A DNA stretch of 64,000 bases from Candidatus Methanoliparum thermophilum (GTDB lineage: Archaea > Halobacteriota > Methanoliparia > Methanoliparales > Methanoliparaceae). Both the position numbers and the translations under genes were made by a program. This document shows, piece by piece, positions 45,882 through 55,715 of the stretch (within the stretch, counting starts at the first letter, position 1; each line of letters starts with the position of its first letter). The DNA is taken from the NCBI GenBank assembly GCA_004212075.1, contig RXIF01000004.1, forward strand, positions 124,001-188,000, written 5' to 3'. Under the pieces are notes generated by a model. That model did no database searches. It saw only the letters and a list, made by a program, of their open reading frames with translations, and was not told the DNA's origin.

Positions 45882-47381
45882 ATGGGTAAACCGACTCTTT
45901 ATCTAATCAGATATGATGAGTTGGCATTAAAATCTGACTATGTTAGGAAAAAGTGGGAAGATCAGCTGGTAAAGAGCATAAAGAGCCGTATTAAATCTTG
46001 TAATATTCGCCGCGAAAGAGGTAGAATTTGGGTATATTCTGGAGAGGATATATCATCCAAGTTAGGAAAGATACCAGGCATACATTCTTTCTCTTTATGT
46101 TATCCATGCACCTTGGACGATCTTAAAGATAACCTCTTAGAATTTGTCGAGAGATCGTTGAAAGATGAAAAGACATTTGCTTTAAGGGTTAAAAGAATAG
46201 GAGATCACAATTTTACTTCACAGGATGTAGCCCGACAAATGGGTGCTATAATTCAAGAAAACTATCCTTTTTTATCTGTTGATTTAGAAAATCCTGAAAA
46301 AGAGATATTCATAGAGATCAGAGATAGAGATTGTTATCTTTTTGATGACATAATTAAAGGAGTCGGTGGATTACCAGAAGGAGTCGAGGGCTCTGTATTG
46401 GGTTGTTTATCTTCAGAGTTGGATTTACTAGCCTGTTGGATGATGATCAAGAGAGGTTGTAATATCTGGGCGATAATCGATAAAGATTTCAACAAATCGG
46501 ATGATCTATTAAAGGTTTTAAGAGAATTTAAACCAGATATTAAATCAAGTACCATCGAGGATTTAAAAACTAAAAAAATTCTGGGTATTGTGACAGGTGA
46601 TATTAAAATACCATCGCAGAAAAATGAGAAAAGATATAAAATCCCGATATATCAACCACTAATTGGGTTAAAAAAGGATTATCTAGATAGATTTAAAAAA
46701 TTCTTTAATATCAACCCTATGGATAAAAGATATGATTTATTGGATGAAAAACCGTTTTCACGAGTTGTCTCTTTGATGTCGGATGGAATCGATTCTCCTG
46801 TGGCTACCTATCTCTTATTAGATAAATATGTAGATGTCATTACAATCCATTTTGATAATTCTCCTTTTATCGATCAAGAGAGCTTACAAAAATATAAAAA
46901 AATAATAAACCATCTCAATAAATCTTTTAAAAGAAATATCAAAGCATACATAATTCCAAATGGTAAAAATTTAAAATTTTTGGCAAAAAATTGTAAAGAG
47001 AGTCTTCGTTGCATCTTATGCAAGAGAATGATGTTGAGAATTGCGGAAGATATCGCAGATAGAGAGAAGGCTAACGGTATAGTTACAGGGGAATCTATCG
47101 GGCAGGTGGCATCTCAAACGTTACATAACCTTTGTATCTTAAACCAGACGGTTGAAAAACAGATAATACGTCCTTTGATAGGAATGAATAAGATAGAAAT
47201 TATAGAGATCGCCAAAAAGATAGGTACTTACGATATCTCTATATCACCCAGTTTAGAATGCAAGATCGTTCCTAAAAGTCCTGCTACTTCGGCAAGACTG
47301 GATGATGTAATGTACGAAGAGAGTAAGATAGATATAAAATTTTTAATCAACGAATCTATAAATAATGTATATATATGCTAA
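45882..47381 (+). CDS. thiI: ThiI-type tRNA sulfurtransferase
   Basis: 499 residues. An N-terminal ferredoxin-like and THUMP region (LALKSDYVRKKWEDQLV, VKRIGDHNFTSQDVARQMGA) is followed by the PP-loop SLMSDGIDSPVATYLL (about residue 298). A C-terminal part carries RCILCKRMMLRIAEDIADRE. It adenylates and thiolates U8 in tRNA, giving 4-thiouridine, and can serve thiazole synthesis. No rhodanese domain is attached. The next gene encodes LarE, another sulfur-transferring PP-loop enzyme. Confidence 0.92.
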   Translation: MGKPTLYLIRYDELALKSDYVRKKWEDQLVKSIKSRIKSCNIRRERGRIWVYSGEDISSKLGKIPGIHSFSLCYPCTLDDLKDNLLEFVERSLKDEKTFALRVKRIGDHNFTSQDVARQMGAIIQENYPFLSVDLENPEKEIFIEIRDRDCYLFDDIIKGVGGLPEGVEGSVLGCLSSELDLLACWMMIKRGCNIWAIIDKDFNKSDDLLKVLREFKPDIKSSTIEDLKTKKILGIVTGDIKIPSQKNEKRYKIPIYQPLIGLKKDYLDRFKKFFNINPMDKRYDLLDEKPFSRVVSLMSDGIDSPVATYLLLDKYVDVITIHFDNSPFIDQESLQKYKKIINHLNKSFKRNIKAYIIPNGKNLKFLAKNCKESLRCILCKRMMLRIAEDIADREKANGIVTGESIGQVASQTLHNLCILNQTVEKQIIRPLIGMNKIEIIEIAKKIGTYDISISPSLECKIVPKSPATSARLDDVMYEESKIDIKFLINESINNVYIC

Positions 47382-47448
47382 ATTAGCGAAAACCAATCTG
47401 TATGCTACCTGAATAGTACAGATATGGATAATAAGATGTCGTGTAAAT

Positions 47449-48246
47449 ATGATTATAAGGGCCGATATCATCAAAAATAAACTTGATAGACTTGAAGAGG
47501 AGATTAGATATAGAAAAAAACTTCTAATATCTTTCTCTGGTGGGGTTGATAGTAGTTTATTGGCTAAGGTTGCAAAAGATGTTTTAGGTTATAGTAATGT
47601 CATATGCGTCTTTTTTGATTCGGATTTAATATCAAGATCCGAACGAGAGATGGCAAGAGCATTTTTAAAAAAAAATCTTATCGATTACAGAGTAGAAGAA
47701 CTCCCGATTCTAAACGATGAAAATTTCATTAAAAATACGATAAAACGGTGTTATATCTGTAAAAAAGTATCATCCCGACTCTTGAAAAAGATAGCGATCG
47801 AAAAGGGGATAAGACATATAGCAGATGGTGTTAATCTATCCGATTTAAATGATTATCGGCCAGGAGTGATAGCTTCTAACGAAGAAGGAATTTGGCACCC
47901 GTATCTCGATGTCGGTATAAACAAAGAAGATATAAGAGAAATCTCAAGAATGATCGGGCTGCCTTTATGGGATAAACCATCTTCTGCCTGTCTGGCATCA
48001 AGGATACCTTTTGGCGAGGAGATTTATAAAGAGAGAATCTCTATGATAGAAGAAGCAGAAGGTTTCTTGAAGATGTTGGGGTTTGAAGATGTTAGAGTAC
48101 GAAATCCAGGAAAAACAGCACGGATTGAGGCACGTAATGAGTATTTTAGTGGTATTATTCGATATAAAGAGGTTATATTAAAAAAATTTAAATCTCTCGG
48201 ATTCGAAGATGTTTTTCTAGATTTAAATTCTCGTAAACGATCTTGA
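47449..48246 (+). CDS. larE: LarE-family ATP-dependent sulfur transferase
   Basis: 265 residues. The PP-loop ISFSGGVDSS lies at residues 27-36. RCYICKK and KPSSACLASRIPFG (the sacrificial Cys near residue 179) match LarE. LarE donates sulfur to make the pincer nickel nucleotide cofactor in some organisms, with LarB and LarC, none of which is in the window. A related role in thiolating another molecule is possible. It follows thiI after 67 bases. Confidence 0.85.
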   Translation: MIIRADIIKNKLDRLEEEIRYRKKLLISFSGGVDSSLLAKVAKDVLGYSNVICVFFDSDLISRSEREMARAFLKKNLIDYRVEELPILNDENFIKNTIKRCYICKKVSSRLLKKIAIEKGIRHIADGVNLSDLNDYRPGVIASNEEGIWHPYLDVGINKEDIREISRMIGLPLWDKPSSACLASRIPFGEEIYKERISMIEEAEGFLKMLGFEDVRVRNPGKTARIEARNEYFSGIIRYKEVILKKFKSLGFEDVFLDLNSRKRS

Positions 48247-48324
48247 CTTATGATTTTATAATAAAAAGATAGGATAAAAGATGATTAAAAAAATAAAAAT
48301 GGGATTAGAGTATGGATAAAATAT

Positions 48325-49539
48325 TTAAACGTACGCTGAGAATCCTTTTCCTAACATCTCGTAACCTGTTATTAATTTCATTATCTCGTTAGTCCCGTCT
48401 GGAACGGTCATCATTCTTGCATCTCTAAAGTATCTCTCTAAAGGCATCTCTGTAGATAAACCCATCCCACCATGAATCTGCGATGCTAGATACGTGGCTT
48501 TTACGGATCCATGACATGCATAGACTTTTGCCTCGGCAGAAAGACGTCTGGCTTCAGGAAGCCCTCTCTGAATAGCATATATCGCATTATAACCGAGCAA
48601 CCTTGCCGTATCGACAAAAACTTGTATCTCGTAAAGCATCTCCTGTATTAGCTGGAACCTACCTATTTGCTTGCCAAATTGTATCCTCTCTTTAGCGTAT
48701 TTCTTAGCTGCTTCCAATGCCGCCTCTGCAATTCCAACAGCACCTAAAGCCATACCAGCTCTTGCTGGGGTTAAAAGAGCCGTTGCAGGAGCCATTTTGG
48801 TAAACATGTTAACGAATCCTTCCATCTTTTCACCAAATTCTGCAAGTACTCCGCTACTCATAGCATTGCCGAACAGGTTGTTCATCTCATTATCAACAGG
48901 AGTCTCACAATCTTCAAAGAATAGTTCTCCTGTTGGATCTGCGTTCCATCCGATCTTATGTAACAAACTTGATCCGTATGGTGACTCTTCTTTGTCTACT
49001 AGTATAAATGTCGCCTCTCCATCAACTTTTGCTCCTACGAGGGTCATATCTTCTATAGTGGCGTTACTTATCCATGTCTTGTTCCCATTTATAACATATT
49101 TATCCCCTTTCTGCACAGCAGTTGTCTCTATTCCAGACGTATCGCAGCCATGAGCAGGCTCAGACTCACCAAAACATCCTATAAACTCGCCTCTCTCCAT
49201 CCTTGGTATCCATTTATCTTTGACGTCATCTGTAGCAAAATTAACCAATATCCCAGGTAATGCAGTCATTCCAAATAGTGGAAGAAGAGACGCCCATACT
49301 CTCGATACTTCTTCAGCTACAATTCCATACATTATCATATCACCGAAAAGCTCGGTTATACATTCCATATCATAACCGATACCTACTTGTCTTAATTTTC
49401 TCATGATACCCAGCGCCTCTTCTCTTGTCAAAGCCCCTTTTTTATCCATGTCATCTGCTATTGGTGCAATCTCTTTCTGCAAAAATTCTCTCAGGCTATC
49501 TCTAAACAATTTTTGGTCTTCATCAAATTCGAAATCCAT
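48325..49539 (-). CDS. Acyl-CoA dehydrogenase
   Basis: 404 residues of the FAD-dependent family. FGESEPAHGCDTSGIETTA and NGNKTWISNATI are FAD/substrate segments. YAKERIQFGKQIGRFQLIQE and QIHGGMGLSTEMPLERYFRD are family hallmarks. The usual catalytic Glu position, in the motif YEGTxEI, reads PDGTNEI here with Asp381. It would oxidise an acyl-CoA to enoyl-CoA, as in beta-oxidation of fatty acids, or act on a special substrate. It is a one-gene unit; no electron-transfer flavoprotein gene adjoins it. Base composition resembles a well-expressed gene. Confidence 0.9.
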   Translation of the reverse strand: MDFEFDEDQKLFRDSLREFLQKEIAPIADDMDKKGALTREEALGIMRKLRQVGIGYDMECITELFGDMIMYGIVAEEVSRVWASLLPLFGMTALPGILVNFATDDVKDKWIPRMERGEFIGCFGESEPAHGCDTSGIETTAVQKGDKYVINGNKTWISNATIEDMTLVGAKVDGEATFILVDKEESPYGSSLLHKIGWNADPTGELFFEDCETPVDNEMNNLFGNAMSSGVLAEFGEKMEGFVNMFTKMAPATALLTPARAGMALGAVGIAEAALEAAKKYAKERIQFGKQIGRFQLIQEMLYEIQVFVDTARLLGYNAIYAIQRGLPEARRLSAEAKVYACHGSVKATYLASQIHGGMGLSTEMPLERYFRDARMMTVPDGTNEIMKLITGYEMLGKGFSAYV

Positions 49540-49693
49540 AATAAAATTAACGTTAACAACATAGTATATAAAACTTTTTAATATATCAAACTTATTCTTA
49601 TTAAATCATGATAACAATTAATAAAATTTATATAAGAATCTGATACGATATTTTATAAAATAACCTTTTTCAATGATTCATAAAAGGTGAATA

Positions 49694-50302
49694 ATGAGAG
49701 GGTTCTTGATTATTGGTAACAACGCAGTAGGCAAGCCGTTCAATCTTAACGATCTTCCTGGCAACGGACGAATGGATATATTATGCAGGTTTGTTGCCCA
49801 ATCGCTATTTATCTCTCATGGTATAAGAAGAGATGTCGAGGTTTATTTACTGCTATTAGGCAATCCTAACGATCCTAAAACTATAAAAATATCAGGAAGA
49901 TACGTTCGAGGGATGAGACCTGATGAAAGAAGCATTGGTGGCTTAATCAACAAAGCATTACGCATTCGATATACTGACGGGTGGGTCATGAGTACCCCTG
50001 GTATATTCGTATCGAGAAAAGATCTATCCGATTTGCTAAAAGATATCTGTAAAGAGAAAAAATATAATACTATAGCTTATCTACGGGAAGACGGGAAAGA
50101 TATAAGAGATTTCATCAAAAAGGAGAAAAATGATATTCTTTTTATCACAGGAGACCATTTAGGATTAAATGATGATAACGAGAAAATTGTATTAAATAAC
50201 ACGGAAAATATTGTAGCGATACCAACTTTATCATTGCAGGCGGATCAATGTATAGTTATTATAAACTACGAGCTTGATCTTTTAGAAAAAAATGCGATTT
50301 AA
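49694..50302 (+). CDS. trmY: tRNA pseudouridine(54) N1-methyltransferase
   Basis: 202 residues of the SPOUT superfamily. GFLIIGNNAVGKPFNLNDLP and RMDILCRFVAQSLFISHGIR start the protein. YVRGMRPDERSIGGLINKAL and a C-terminal ALSLQADQCI-type knot end are typical of TrmY. It makes 1-methylpseudouridine at position 54 of archaeal tRNA. The ATG has AAAGGTG five bases upstream. It is divergent from the acyl-CoA dehydrogenase gene. Confidence 0.93.
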   Translation: MRGFLIIGNNAVGKPFNLNDLPGNGRMDILCRFVAQSLFISHGIRRDVEVYLLLLGNPNDPKTIKISGRYVRGMRPDERSIGGLINKALRIRYTDGWVMSTPGIFVSRKDLSDLLKDICKEKKYNTIAYLREDGKDIRDFIKKEKNDILFITGDHLGLNDDNEKIVLNNTENIVAIPTLSLQADQCIVIINYELDLLEKNAI

Positions 50303-50372
50303 AATTCAGTAATTTTAATAATATCGGATTGGTTCAGGTTTTTTACCATTTTTATTTATTCTGCTATCCTTA

Positions 50373-51260
50373 CTATGCATATCTGTCTCTTGCATATAAT
50401 TCCTTTCTTCTCGCCTCGAGCAGATTATTCTCTTCTCTCATAAACTCAGCAGCGGATAATATCTTAACTCCCAGATCTTCCGAATAATCGTATAATCTCT
50501 CTATCTTATCTCTATACTTTAAATCTCTCATAAAATGGTGATCTATAATTATCTCTTTGACGTTTGTATCGCTCATTATATTTTCTAAATTTTCAATAGA
50601 CCTTTCCAATGCGAGATACGAGTAGGATCTACCCAAAAGATAAGTCATAGGACCATCTACAAAGAGAATATCTGGAGATTTTTCAATTACGAATTTCACC
50701 TGTTCGTCTGTCGATGGACCTTCAACATCGCTTGTAAATAAAAAACCTTTCTCTCCATCAGAGACAAAGACTTGAATTACATACCCAAGCCGTGCATTAA
50801 CTCCGTGAAAGACAGGACTCGAAAAACAGATGTGTATATCTTCAAGATCTAACTCTTTTCCATCCGCTATGATAATAGACGGTTTTTCACTTTTATTTAT
50901 TCTTGAAATGTTTTTTAATAATATATCTGCCCTATTTTTCTGGTTTTTGTTGATGTATATATTGTAATCTTTCATAAAGAGGGTTTTTTCTTTTAAAAGA
51001 TCGGTTGCTAAAGGGTTGTAATGATCATAATGGTAATGTGTTATGGCTACAAGATCACTTTTTTTAAGATATTTCTCTATTTTAAGCCATAATTCTTCTT
51101 TCTTATTTATTTCAATCTGGTGTGGAGGAAGATTAAATCTTTTAGGAGCTAATTCTACCCCAGGATCTATAATCATCGATAAATTGGTTGATTTTAAAAA
51201 AGTAGACATAGATCGTGCCCCCATACTTTCGGAGGCTAATATATCAATAGTAAAAACCAT
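50373..51260 (-). CDS. UPF0282 family metallo-beta-lactamase fold protein
   Basis: 295 residues. The metal motif ITHYHYDHYNPL gives His-x-His-x-Asp-His. FTSDVEGPSTDEQ and IIDHHFMRDLKYRD supply further ligands and are typical of UPF0282. The function is not established. It follows the PAN gene on the same strand with 24 bases between, possibly co-transcribed. It converges with trmY. Confidence 0.9.
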   Translation of the reverse strand: MVFTIDILASESMGARSMSTFLKSTNLSMIIDPGVELAPKRFNLPPHQIEINKKEELWLKIEKYLKKSDLVAITHYHYDHYNPLATDLLKEKTLFMKDYNIYINKNQKNRADILLKNISRINKSEKPSIIIADGKELDLEDIHICFSSPVFHGVNARLGYVIQVFVSDGEKGFLFTSDVEGPSTDEQVKFVIEKSPDILFVDGPMTYLLGRSYSYLALERSIENLENIMSDTNVKEIIIDHHFMRDLKYRDKIERLYDYSEDLGVKILSAAEFMREENNLLEARRKELYARDRYA

Positions 51261-51284
51261 TTTAAGATTTACTTATGTTTGATA

Positions 51285-52496
51285 TCATACATATATACTT
51301 CCAAATTGCGACTTCTTGTACGAGTAATGCGATCCCCCACGTAAGACAGTTTCAACCGCTATTAAAAAGTCGGTCATTGATACAATCTTTTTCTCGTTTC
51401 TTATAGCGTTCATTCCTGCTTCAGTGGTTATCGCCTTAATATCCGCACCTGTCGATCCTTCAGAGAGCCGAGCGATCTCTCTTAAATCTACATCTTTCGC
51501 AATAGGCATATTCTTTGTATGGATCTTTAATATATCGATCCTACCTTCCAAAGTTGGTAAAGGCACCTCTATCAGCCTATCAAATCTACCTGGTCTGAGC
51601 AACGCATCATCCAGCATATCTATCCGGTTGGTTGCTGCTAATATCTTCACGTTTCCCCTTGCATCGAAGCCATCTATCTCTGCGAGAAGCTGCATCAATG
51701 TCCTCTGTACTTCTCTATCTCCAGACGTGGTATCATACCGTTTAGACGCTATAGCATCGATCTCATCTATAAAGAGAATCGTTGGAGCTTTTTCTCGAGC
51801 TAACTGGAAGAGTTCTCTAACCATCCTGGCACCTTCTCCAATGTATTTTTGGACCAACTCAGATCCAATTACTCGTATAAAAACAGCATCTGTTGAGTTA
51901 GCTACCGACTTGGCAAGCATTGTTTTGCCTGTTCCAGGTGGTCCATATAACAAAACACCACTAGGCGGATTTATACCAATACTATTGAATAGATCAGGCC
52001 GTTTTAACGGTAATTCTACGGTCTCTTTTATAGCCTTTATCTGATCTTTTAATCCGCCTATATCATTAAAACTTACATCAGGAGCATTAATCACCTCCAT
52101 ACCACAAACAGATGGATCTTTAGGCATTGGAATAATATCTACAATTGCAGAAGTTTGTTGATTTAATACTACATTATCTCCTGCCGTTAAATTCTTATCA
52201 AAAGATTTTGGTGCGTTTACCATGAACCGAGGACCTGCACTACTCTTTATTATGACCCTATCATCATCCAATATGTCCAATACCGTTCCTAAAAGTAAAG
52301 GAGGCATATGCATCCTTTCAAGTTCATTTCTCAATCTTCTATTCTCTCTCTCATATTGTAATCTATAATTTTCAAAAGATCTCTTTTCTTCTTCTAACTT
52401 CTCACACAGCCTCTTTAATTTTAAATTTTTATCTTCCAGTTGATTTATACGATCCATCAAGTATTTTTTGAATTCATCATCAGTATTGTATTCCAT
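51285..52496 (-). CDS. pan: Proteasome-activating nucleotidase (PAN)
   Basis: 403 residues. An N-terminal coiled coil (about 8-62) is followed by an OB domain and the AAA+ module, with Walker A GPPGTGKT at 185-192, Walker B LFIDEID at 241-247 and the second-region GRFDRLIEVPLP. The C-terminal HbYX motif is present (IYV), which opens the 20S gate. It unfolds proteins for degradation. The proteasome subunit genes are not in the window. It is divergent from the MBF1 gene. Confidence 0.96.
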   Translation of the reverse strand: MEYNTDDEFKKYLMDRINQLEDKNLKLKRLCEKLEEEKRSFENYRLQYERENRRLRNELERMHMPPLLLGTVLDILDDDRVIIKSSAGPRFMVNAPKSFDKNLTAGDNVVLNQQTSAIVDIIPMPKDPSVCGMEVINAPDVSFNDIGGLKDQIKAIKETVELPLKRPDLFNSIGINPPSGVLLYGPPGTGKTMLAKSVANSTDAVFIRVIGSELVQKYIGEGARMVRELFQLAREKAPTILFIDEIDAIASKRYDTTSGDREVQRTLMQLLAEIDGFDARGNVKILAATNRIDMLDDALLRPGRFDRLIEVPLPTLEGRIDILKIHTKNMPIAKDVDLREIARLSEGSTGADIKAITTEAGMNAIRNEKKIVSMTDFLIAVETVLRGGSHYSYKKSQFGSIYV

Positions 52497-52559
52497 CTTT
52501 TATCATACCCATAAACTATTTTAGTGATTATCGTATATATTCTTTTTGGAGTATAGATT

Positions 52560-53021
52560 ATGGAATGTGAAATTTGTGGAGAGAATATAAAAGGGGAGGC
52601 AACAACCATCGAGATAAATGGCACGATCATGAATGTCTGTCCAAAATGTTCTAAATTTGGTAAAAAAGTGTTTATTAAAAAAGATAGAGAAAATAGGAGA
52701 CCTTTAGTTCAAAAAACGACAAAAAATGTTATTGATCTAAAAGAAGAGCTCGTTTCGGGATATTATGAGATAATAAGAAGAGAGAGAGAAAAAAGATGCT
52801 GGGATCAAAAAGATCTAGCTAAAAAGATCAATGAAAAGGAGAGTATTATTAAAAAGATAGAAAAAGGGGATATTAGTTTAGATGATAAAATCAGAGAAAA
52901 GCTTGAGAGATTGTTTAAAATAAAATTAACGGAGCCAATAAAGGATGTTCATACGCATAAGATCGATAATGTCAAAAGAGACCTTACATTAGGAGATGTT
53001 GTTAACATAAAAAGAAAATGA
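52560..53021 (+). CDS. Multiprotein bridging factor-like regulator (aMBF1)
   Basis: 153 residues. An N-terminal zinc ribbon (CEICGENIKG...CPKCSKFG) precedes a Cro-type helix-turn-helix (RCWDQKDLAKKINEKESIIK) and a short tail. This is the archaeal MBF1 layout, which links to the translation or transcription machinery. It starts ATG at 52560 close to a TATA-like element. It is followed by the Sua5 gene after 27 bases. Confidence 0.88.
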   Translation: MECEICGENIKGEATTIEINGTIMNVCPKCSKFGKKVFIKKDRENRRPLVQKTTKNVIDLKEELVSGYYEIIRREREKRCWDQKDLAKKINEKESIIKKIEKGDISLDDKIREKLERLFKIKLTEPIKDVHTHKIDNVKRDLTLGDVVNIKRK

Positions 53022-53048
53022 TCGTTTTTAGCTAAAAAAGGTATTTGC

Positions 53049-53633
53049 ATGAAGATTTCTGTAACTATTGAAGATGCAATAAATTCGTTAAAACGTAAAA
53101 AAATTGTAGTTTATCCTACTGAGACTGTTTATGGTTTGGGATGTGATATTTATTCTAAAAATGCTGTAAAAAAGATATATGAGATTAAAAAAAGGCCATT
53201 TGATAAACCGTTATCTATCGCTGTAGTGGATTTTGATACGATAGAGAATTTTGCTTTTATACCCAACAGAGATATACTGCGTATTCTTTTATCCAGACCG
53301 GTTACTGTCATATTAAAGAAGAAAAAATCCGTTCCAGATTATATTACAGGCGGTTCAGATAAGGTAGGTATCAGATTACCACAACACCCGATCGCTTACG
53401 ATCTTATCAAAAAGTTTGGCTCTCCTATTACTTCTACAAGCGCAAATATTTCGGGTGAAAATCCTCCTAATAGTATAGATCAAATTATGCTCGATATCCC
53501 ATATATAGATGGAGGCACTGTATCCGGTATTCCTTCCACCATCGTTGATCTGGTTGATAAAAGAATAGTACGGAGCGGTATCGATGATGATTTTGTCAAG
53601 AATGTATTAAAGGATTTTGTAAAAAAGATATAA
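53049..53633 (+). CDS. Threonylcarbamoyl-AMP synthase (Sua5/YrdC family)
   Basis: 194 residues, the short form without the C-terminal Sua5 domain. VYPTETVYGLGCDIYSK and KRPFDKPLSI bind ATP and threonine. ITSTSANISGENPP and STIVDLVDKRIVRSG close the domain. It provides threonylcarbamoyl-AMP for the t6A37 tRNA modification, with the KEOPS complex. It is next to the MBF1 gene and followed by a glycosyltransferase. Confidence 0.93.
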   Translation: MKISVTIEDAINSLKRKKIVVYPTETVYGLGCDIYSKNAVKKIYEIKKRPFDKPLSIAVVDFDTIENFAFIPNRDILRILLSRPVTVILKKKKSVPDYITGGSDKVGIRLPQHPIAYDLIKKFGSPITSTSANISGENPPNSIDQIMLDIPYIDGGTVSGIPSTIVDLVDKRIVRSGIDDDFVKNVLKDFVKKI

Positions 53634-53710
53634 ATATTAATACAAATATTAATCATATATATTTATATATGTGGTACTCGATCCTTTTTTGAAGATTTCC
53701 GGGAAAGATT

Positions 53711-54664
53711 ATGAAAAGAACAAATCTATCAAGTATTGGTATCTCTGTGGGTATCACTGTTAAGAACGATAAAGGTATAGTCGATACAATCGGTAGTATA
53801 TTACACCAATTAAGATTGCCTGATGAAATAGTGATAGTAGATGCTTTTTCGACCGATGGGACAAAAGAGGCGATAGAAGAGACGATTGCTTATTACGAGT
53901 ATTTTGAAATACCATTCTTCCTCATACAAAAAGAAGGTAATATCGCTGTAGGAAGGAACGAGATTATAAATAGATCGTCATTTGAATATGTGGCAATGAC
54001 CGATTCTGATTGTATAACCGATTATAAATGGTTATATGAGCTTGAAAAATCTGTCTTGTCGGACAAGACTATAGATGTTGTAGGGGGTTCTGCAGGAATA
54101 TTTGGTGACGGTGTTTTATCCGATATTAAAGAACACAATCCGGCATTTGTAGAGATTAACGGAGTAAAGATCGATTATGCACATCAAACGCGAAACGTCC
54201 TGCTCAAAAAAGATACAATAAAAAATCTCGGTGGTTTTAATCCTGAATATATATTATTTGAGGATATGGATATGATGTATAGGATAGCAAAATCCGGTGG
54301 TAATATTGTTTACAATCCTAAAGCAAGAATCTACCATAGAAATTCTCCCAACATAGAGAGATATATGACAAAAATATTAAACAATGCTATATGGAGTGCA
54401 AAATTTGCTATAGATCATCCAGACACGTTTGGTGGTGAATCGAACGTTGGCAATATGGTTGGAAAAGCGTTGGTTGAAGGACTGACGGGTGTTATGATGG
54501 TAGTTGCTGGTACCCTCATAGATAAAACAGATATCTACAATCCTATTGATCGTCTATTTTATGGATTGATAGGCATAATAGAAGGAGTAATCAATGAGTT
54601 GGCTTTTCCAATAGATCAAACATCTCGTTTATTACAGATGCTCGCATCATTGATTGATCGGTAA
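53711..54664 (+). CDS. Family 2 glycosyltransferase
   Basis: 317 residues. GISVGITVKNDKGIVDTIGS and VIVDAFSTDGTKEAIEE form the nucleotide-sugar fold. TDSDC is the DxD metal site near residue 97. FEDMDMMYRIAKSG carries the catalytic acid. A hydrophobic C-terminus (about 253-275 and 285-303) may anchor it in the membrane. It lies 23 bases before a UbiA prenyltransferase gene, so a lipid or surface-sugar pathway is suggested. The sugar is unknown. Confidence 0.85.
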   Translation: MKRTNLSSIGISVGITVKNDKGIVDTIGSILHQLRLPDEIVIVDAFSTDGTKEAIEETIAYYEYFEIPFFLIQKEGNIAVGRNEIINRSSFEYVAMTDSDCITDYKWLYELEKSVLSDKTIDVVGGSAGIFGDGVLSDIKEHNPAFVEINGVKIDYAHQTRNVLLKKDTIKNLGGFNPEYILFEDMDMMYRIAKSGGNIVYNPKARIYHRNSPNIERYMTKILNNAIWSAKFAIDHPDTFGGESNVGNMVGKALVEGLTGVMMVVAGTLIDKTDIYNPIDRLFYGLIGIIEGVINELAFPIDQTSRLLQMLASLIDR

Positions 54665-54687
54665 CGTTAATCAATACTTAAACTACT

Positions 54688-55554
54688 ATGACATCGATCC
54701 CTTTGTCGGCAAGACCATTTGCTCTTTGGATGTATTATTATGAATCTTTCATGACAGGATTTGTTATAACTCTACTATCTGGTATAACATTAAGCACGTT
54801 ATCCTCTCCGGAGATAATATTATCCGCGCTCAGTATGGGGTTTATCTTCATATCTGCATTTATGTTCAACGATATTATAGATAGAGATCTGGACTTTAAT
54901 TCAGGCAAACATTGGAAGTTTACATATAAAAATCCTAAAGATGTAAGGATCCTGCTCAGGTCGTCTATATTTTTATGCACTGTATCGCTTCTTATTACCG
55001 CTATCATAGGTCTTTTTCAATTTGTAATAGCATCTATATCTGTATCGATGGTGGTGCTCTATTCTAAATTTTTTAAAAATACAAAAATTGTAGATATGAT
55101 CTCTAATTTTTGTTTGGGTACAGCACCACTCTTAATGGTAGGATACGTAGGACCGATATTGCTCCTTTTTGGATTTACCAGCCTTCTTGTATTTATTAAC
55201 GGCGGCATCGTCGATAGAGATAAGGATGCTATATATGGTATAAAGAATACTTTTACCAGTATCAATCTGAATAAAAACCTTAAGATCCAAAAAACGATCT
55301 CTCTTATGATTCTGTTAAGTGCTATCTTTATTATAACATACTATGCTGCATTCTCAACCTTTAGGTATACGTATTTTACATACTTTATCTTTTCAGTATA
55401 TCTTATCTTATCTGCATTATCTGTCTTATTATTATCTTATGTAAACAAATCTTTGATAGAGAGACCATTAAAAATTAGATGGATGGAGCTATACTCGATA
55501 GTCGGATTGATCCGTCTTTTTACATTATTTCCCATAGGTATCATTATTACATAG
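54688..55554 (+). CDS. UbiA family prenyltransferase
   Basis: 288 residues, with about eight to nine membrane helices. The first acidic motif NDIIDRDLD (residues 61-69, NDxxDxxxD) and a second acidic set DRDKDA (about 175) fit the aspartate-rich motifs of UbiA enzymes. It transfers a prenyl chain to an acceptor, such as digeranylgeranylglyceryl phosphate or a quinone, heme or ring compound. The specific acceptor is not clear. It follows the GT2 gene closely. Confidence 0.8.
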   Translation: MTSIPLSARPFALWMYYYESFMTGFVITLLSGITLSTLSSPEIILSALSMGFIFISAFMFNDIIDRDLDFNSGKHWKFTYKNPKDVRILLRSSIFLCTVSLLITAIIGLFQFVIASISVSMVVLYSKFFKNTKIVDMISNFCLGTAPLLMVGYVGPILLLFGFTSLLVFINGGIVDRDKDAIYGIKNTFTSINLNKNLKIQKTISLMILLSAIFIITYYAAFSTFRYTYFTYFIFSVYLILSALSVLLLSYVNKSLIERPLKIRWMELYSIVGLIRLFTLFPIGIIIT

Positions 55555-55715
55555 ATAATAAAATAGATACTTAATGAATAAGTTTAAACAAGATTTTAAT
55601 GTATTAATGTAAAGAAGAGTTTTGAATAACTTTGTTGATTATTTAAAATATAATTCAGGTTAAACTTGCATAAGGATATATAAATTTTAAAATATTTTGT
55701 TAAAAAGGTGTATCT

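Noticed and set aside
51424-52044. 206-codon frame antisense to PAN
   Set aside because: The AAA+ motifs on the other strand are complete, and the mirror frame has no start site or family features.
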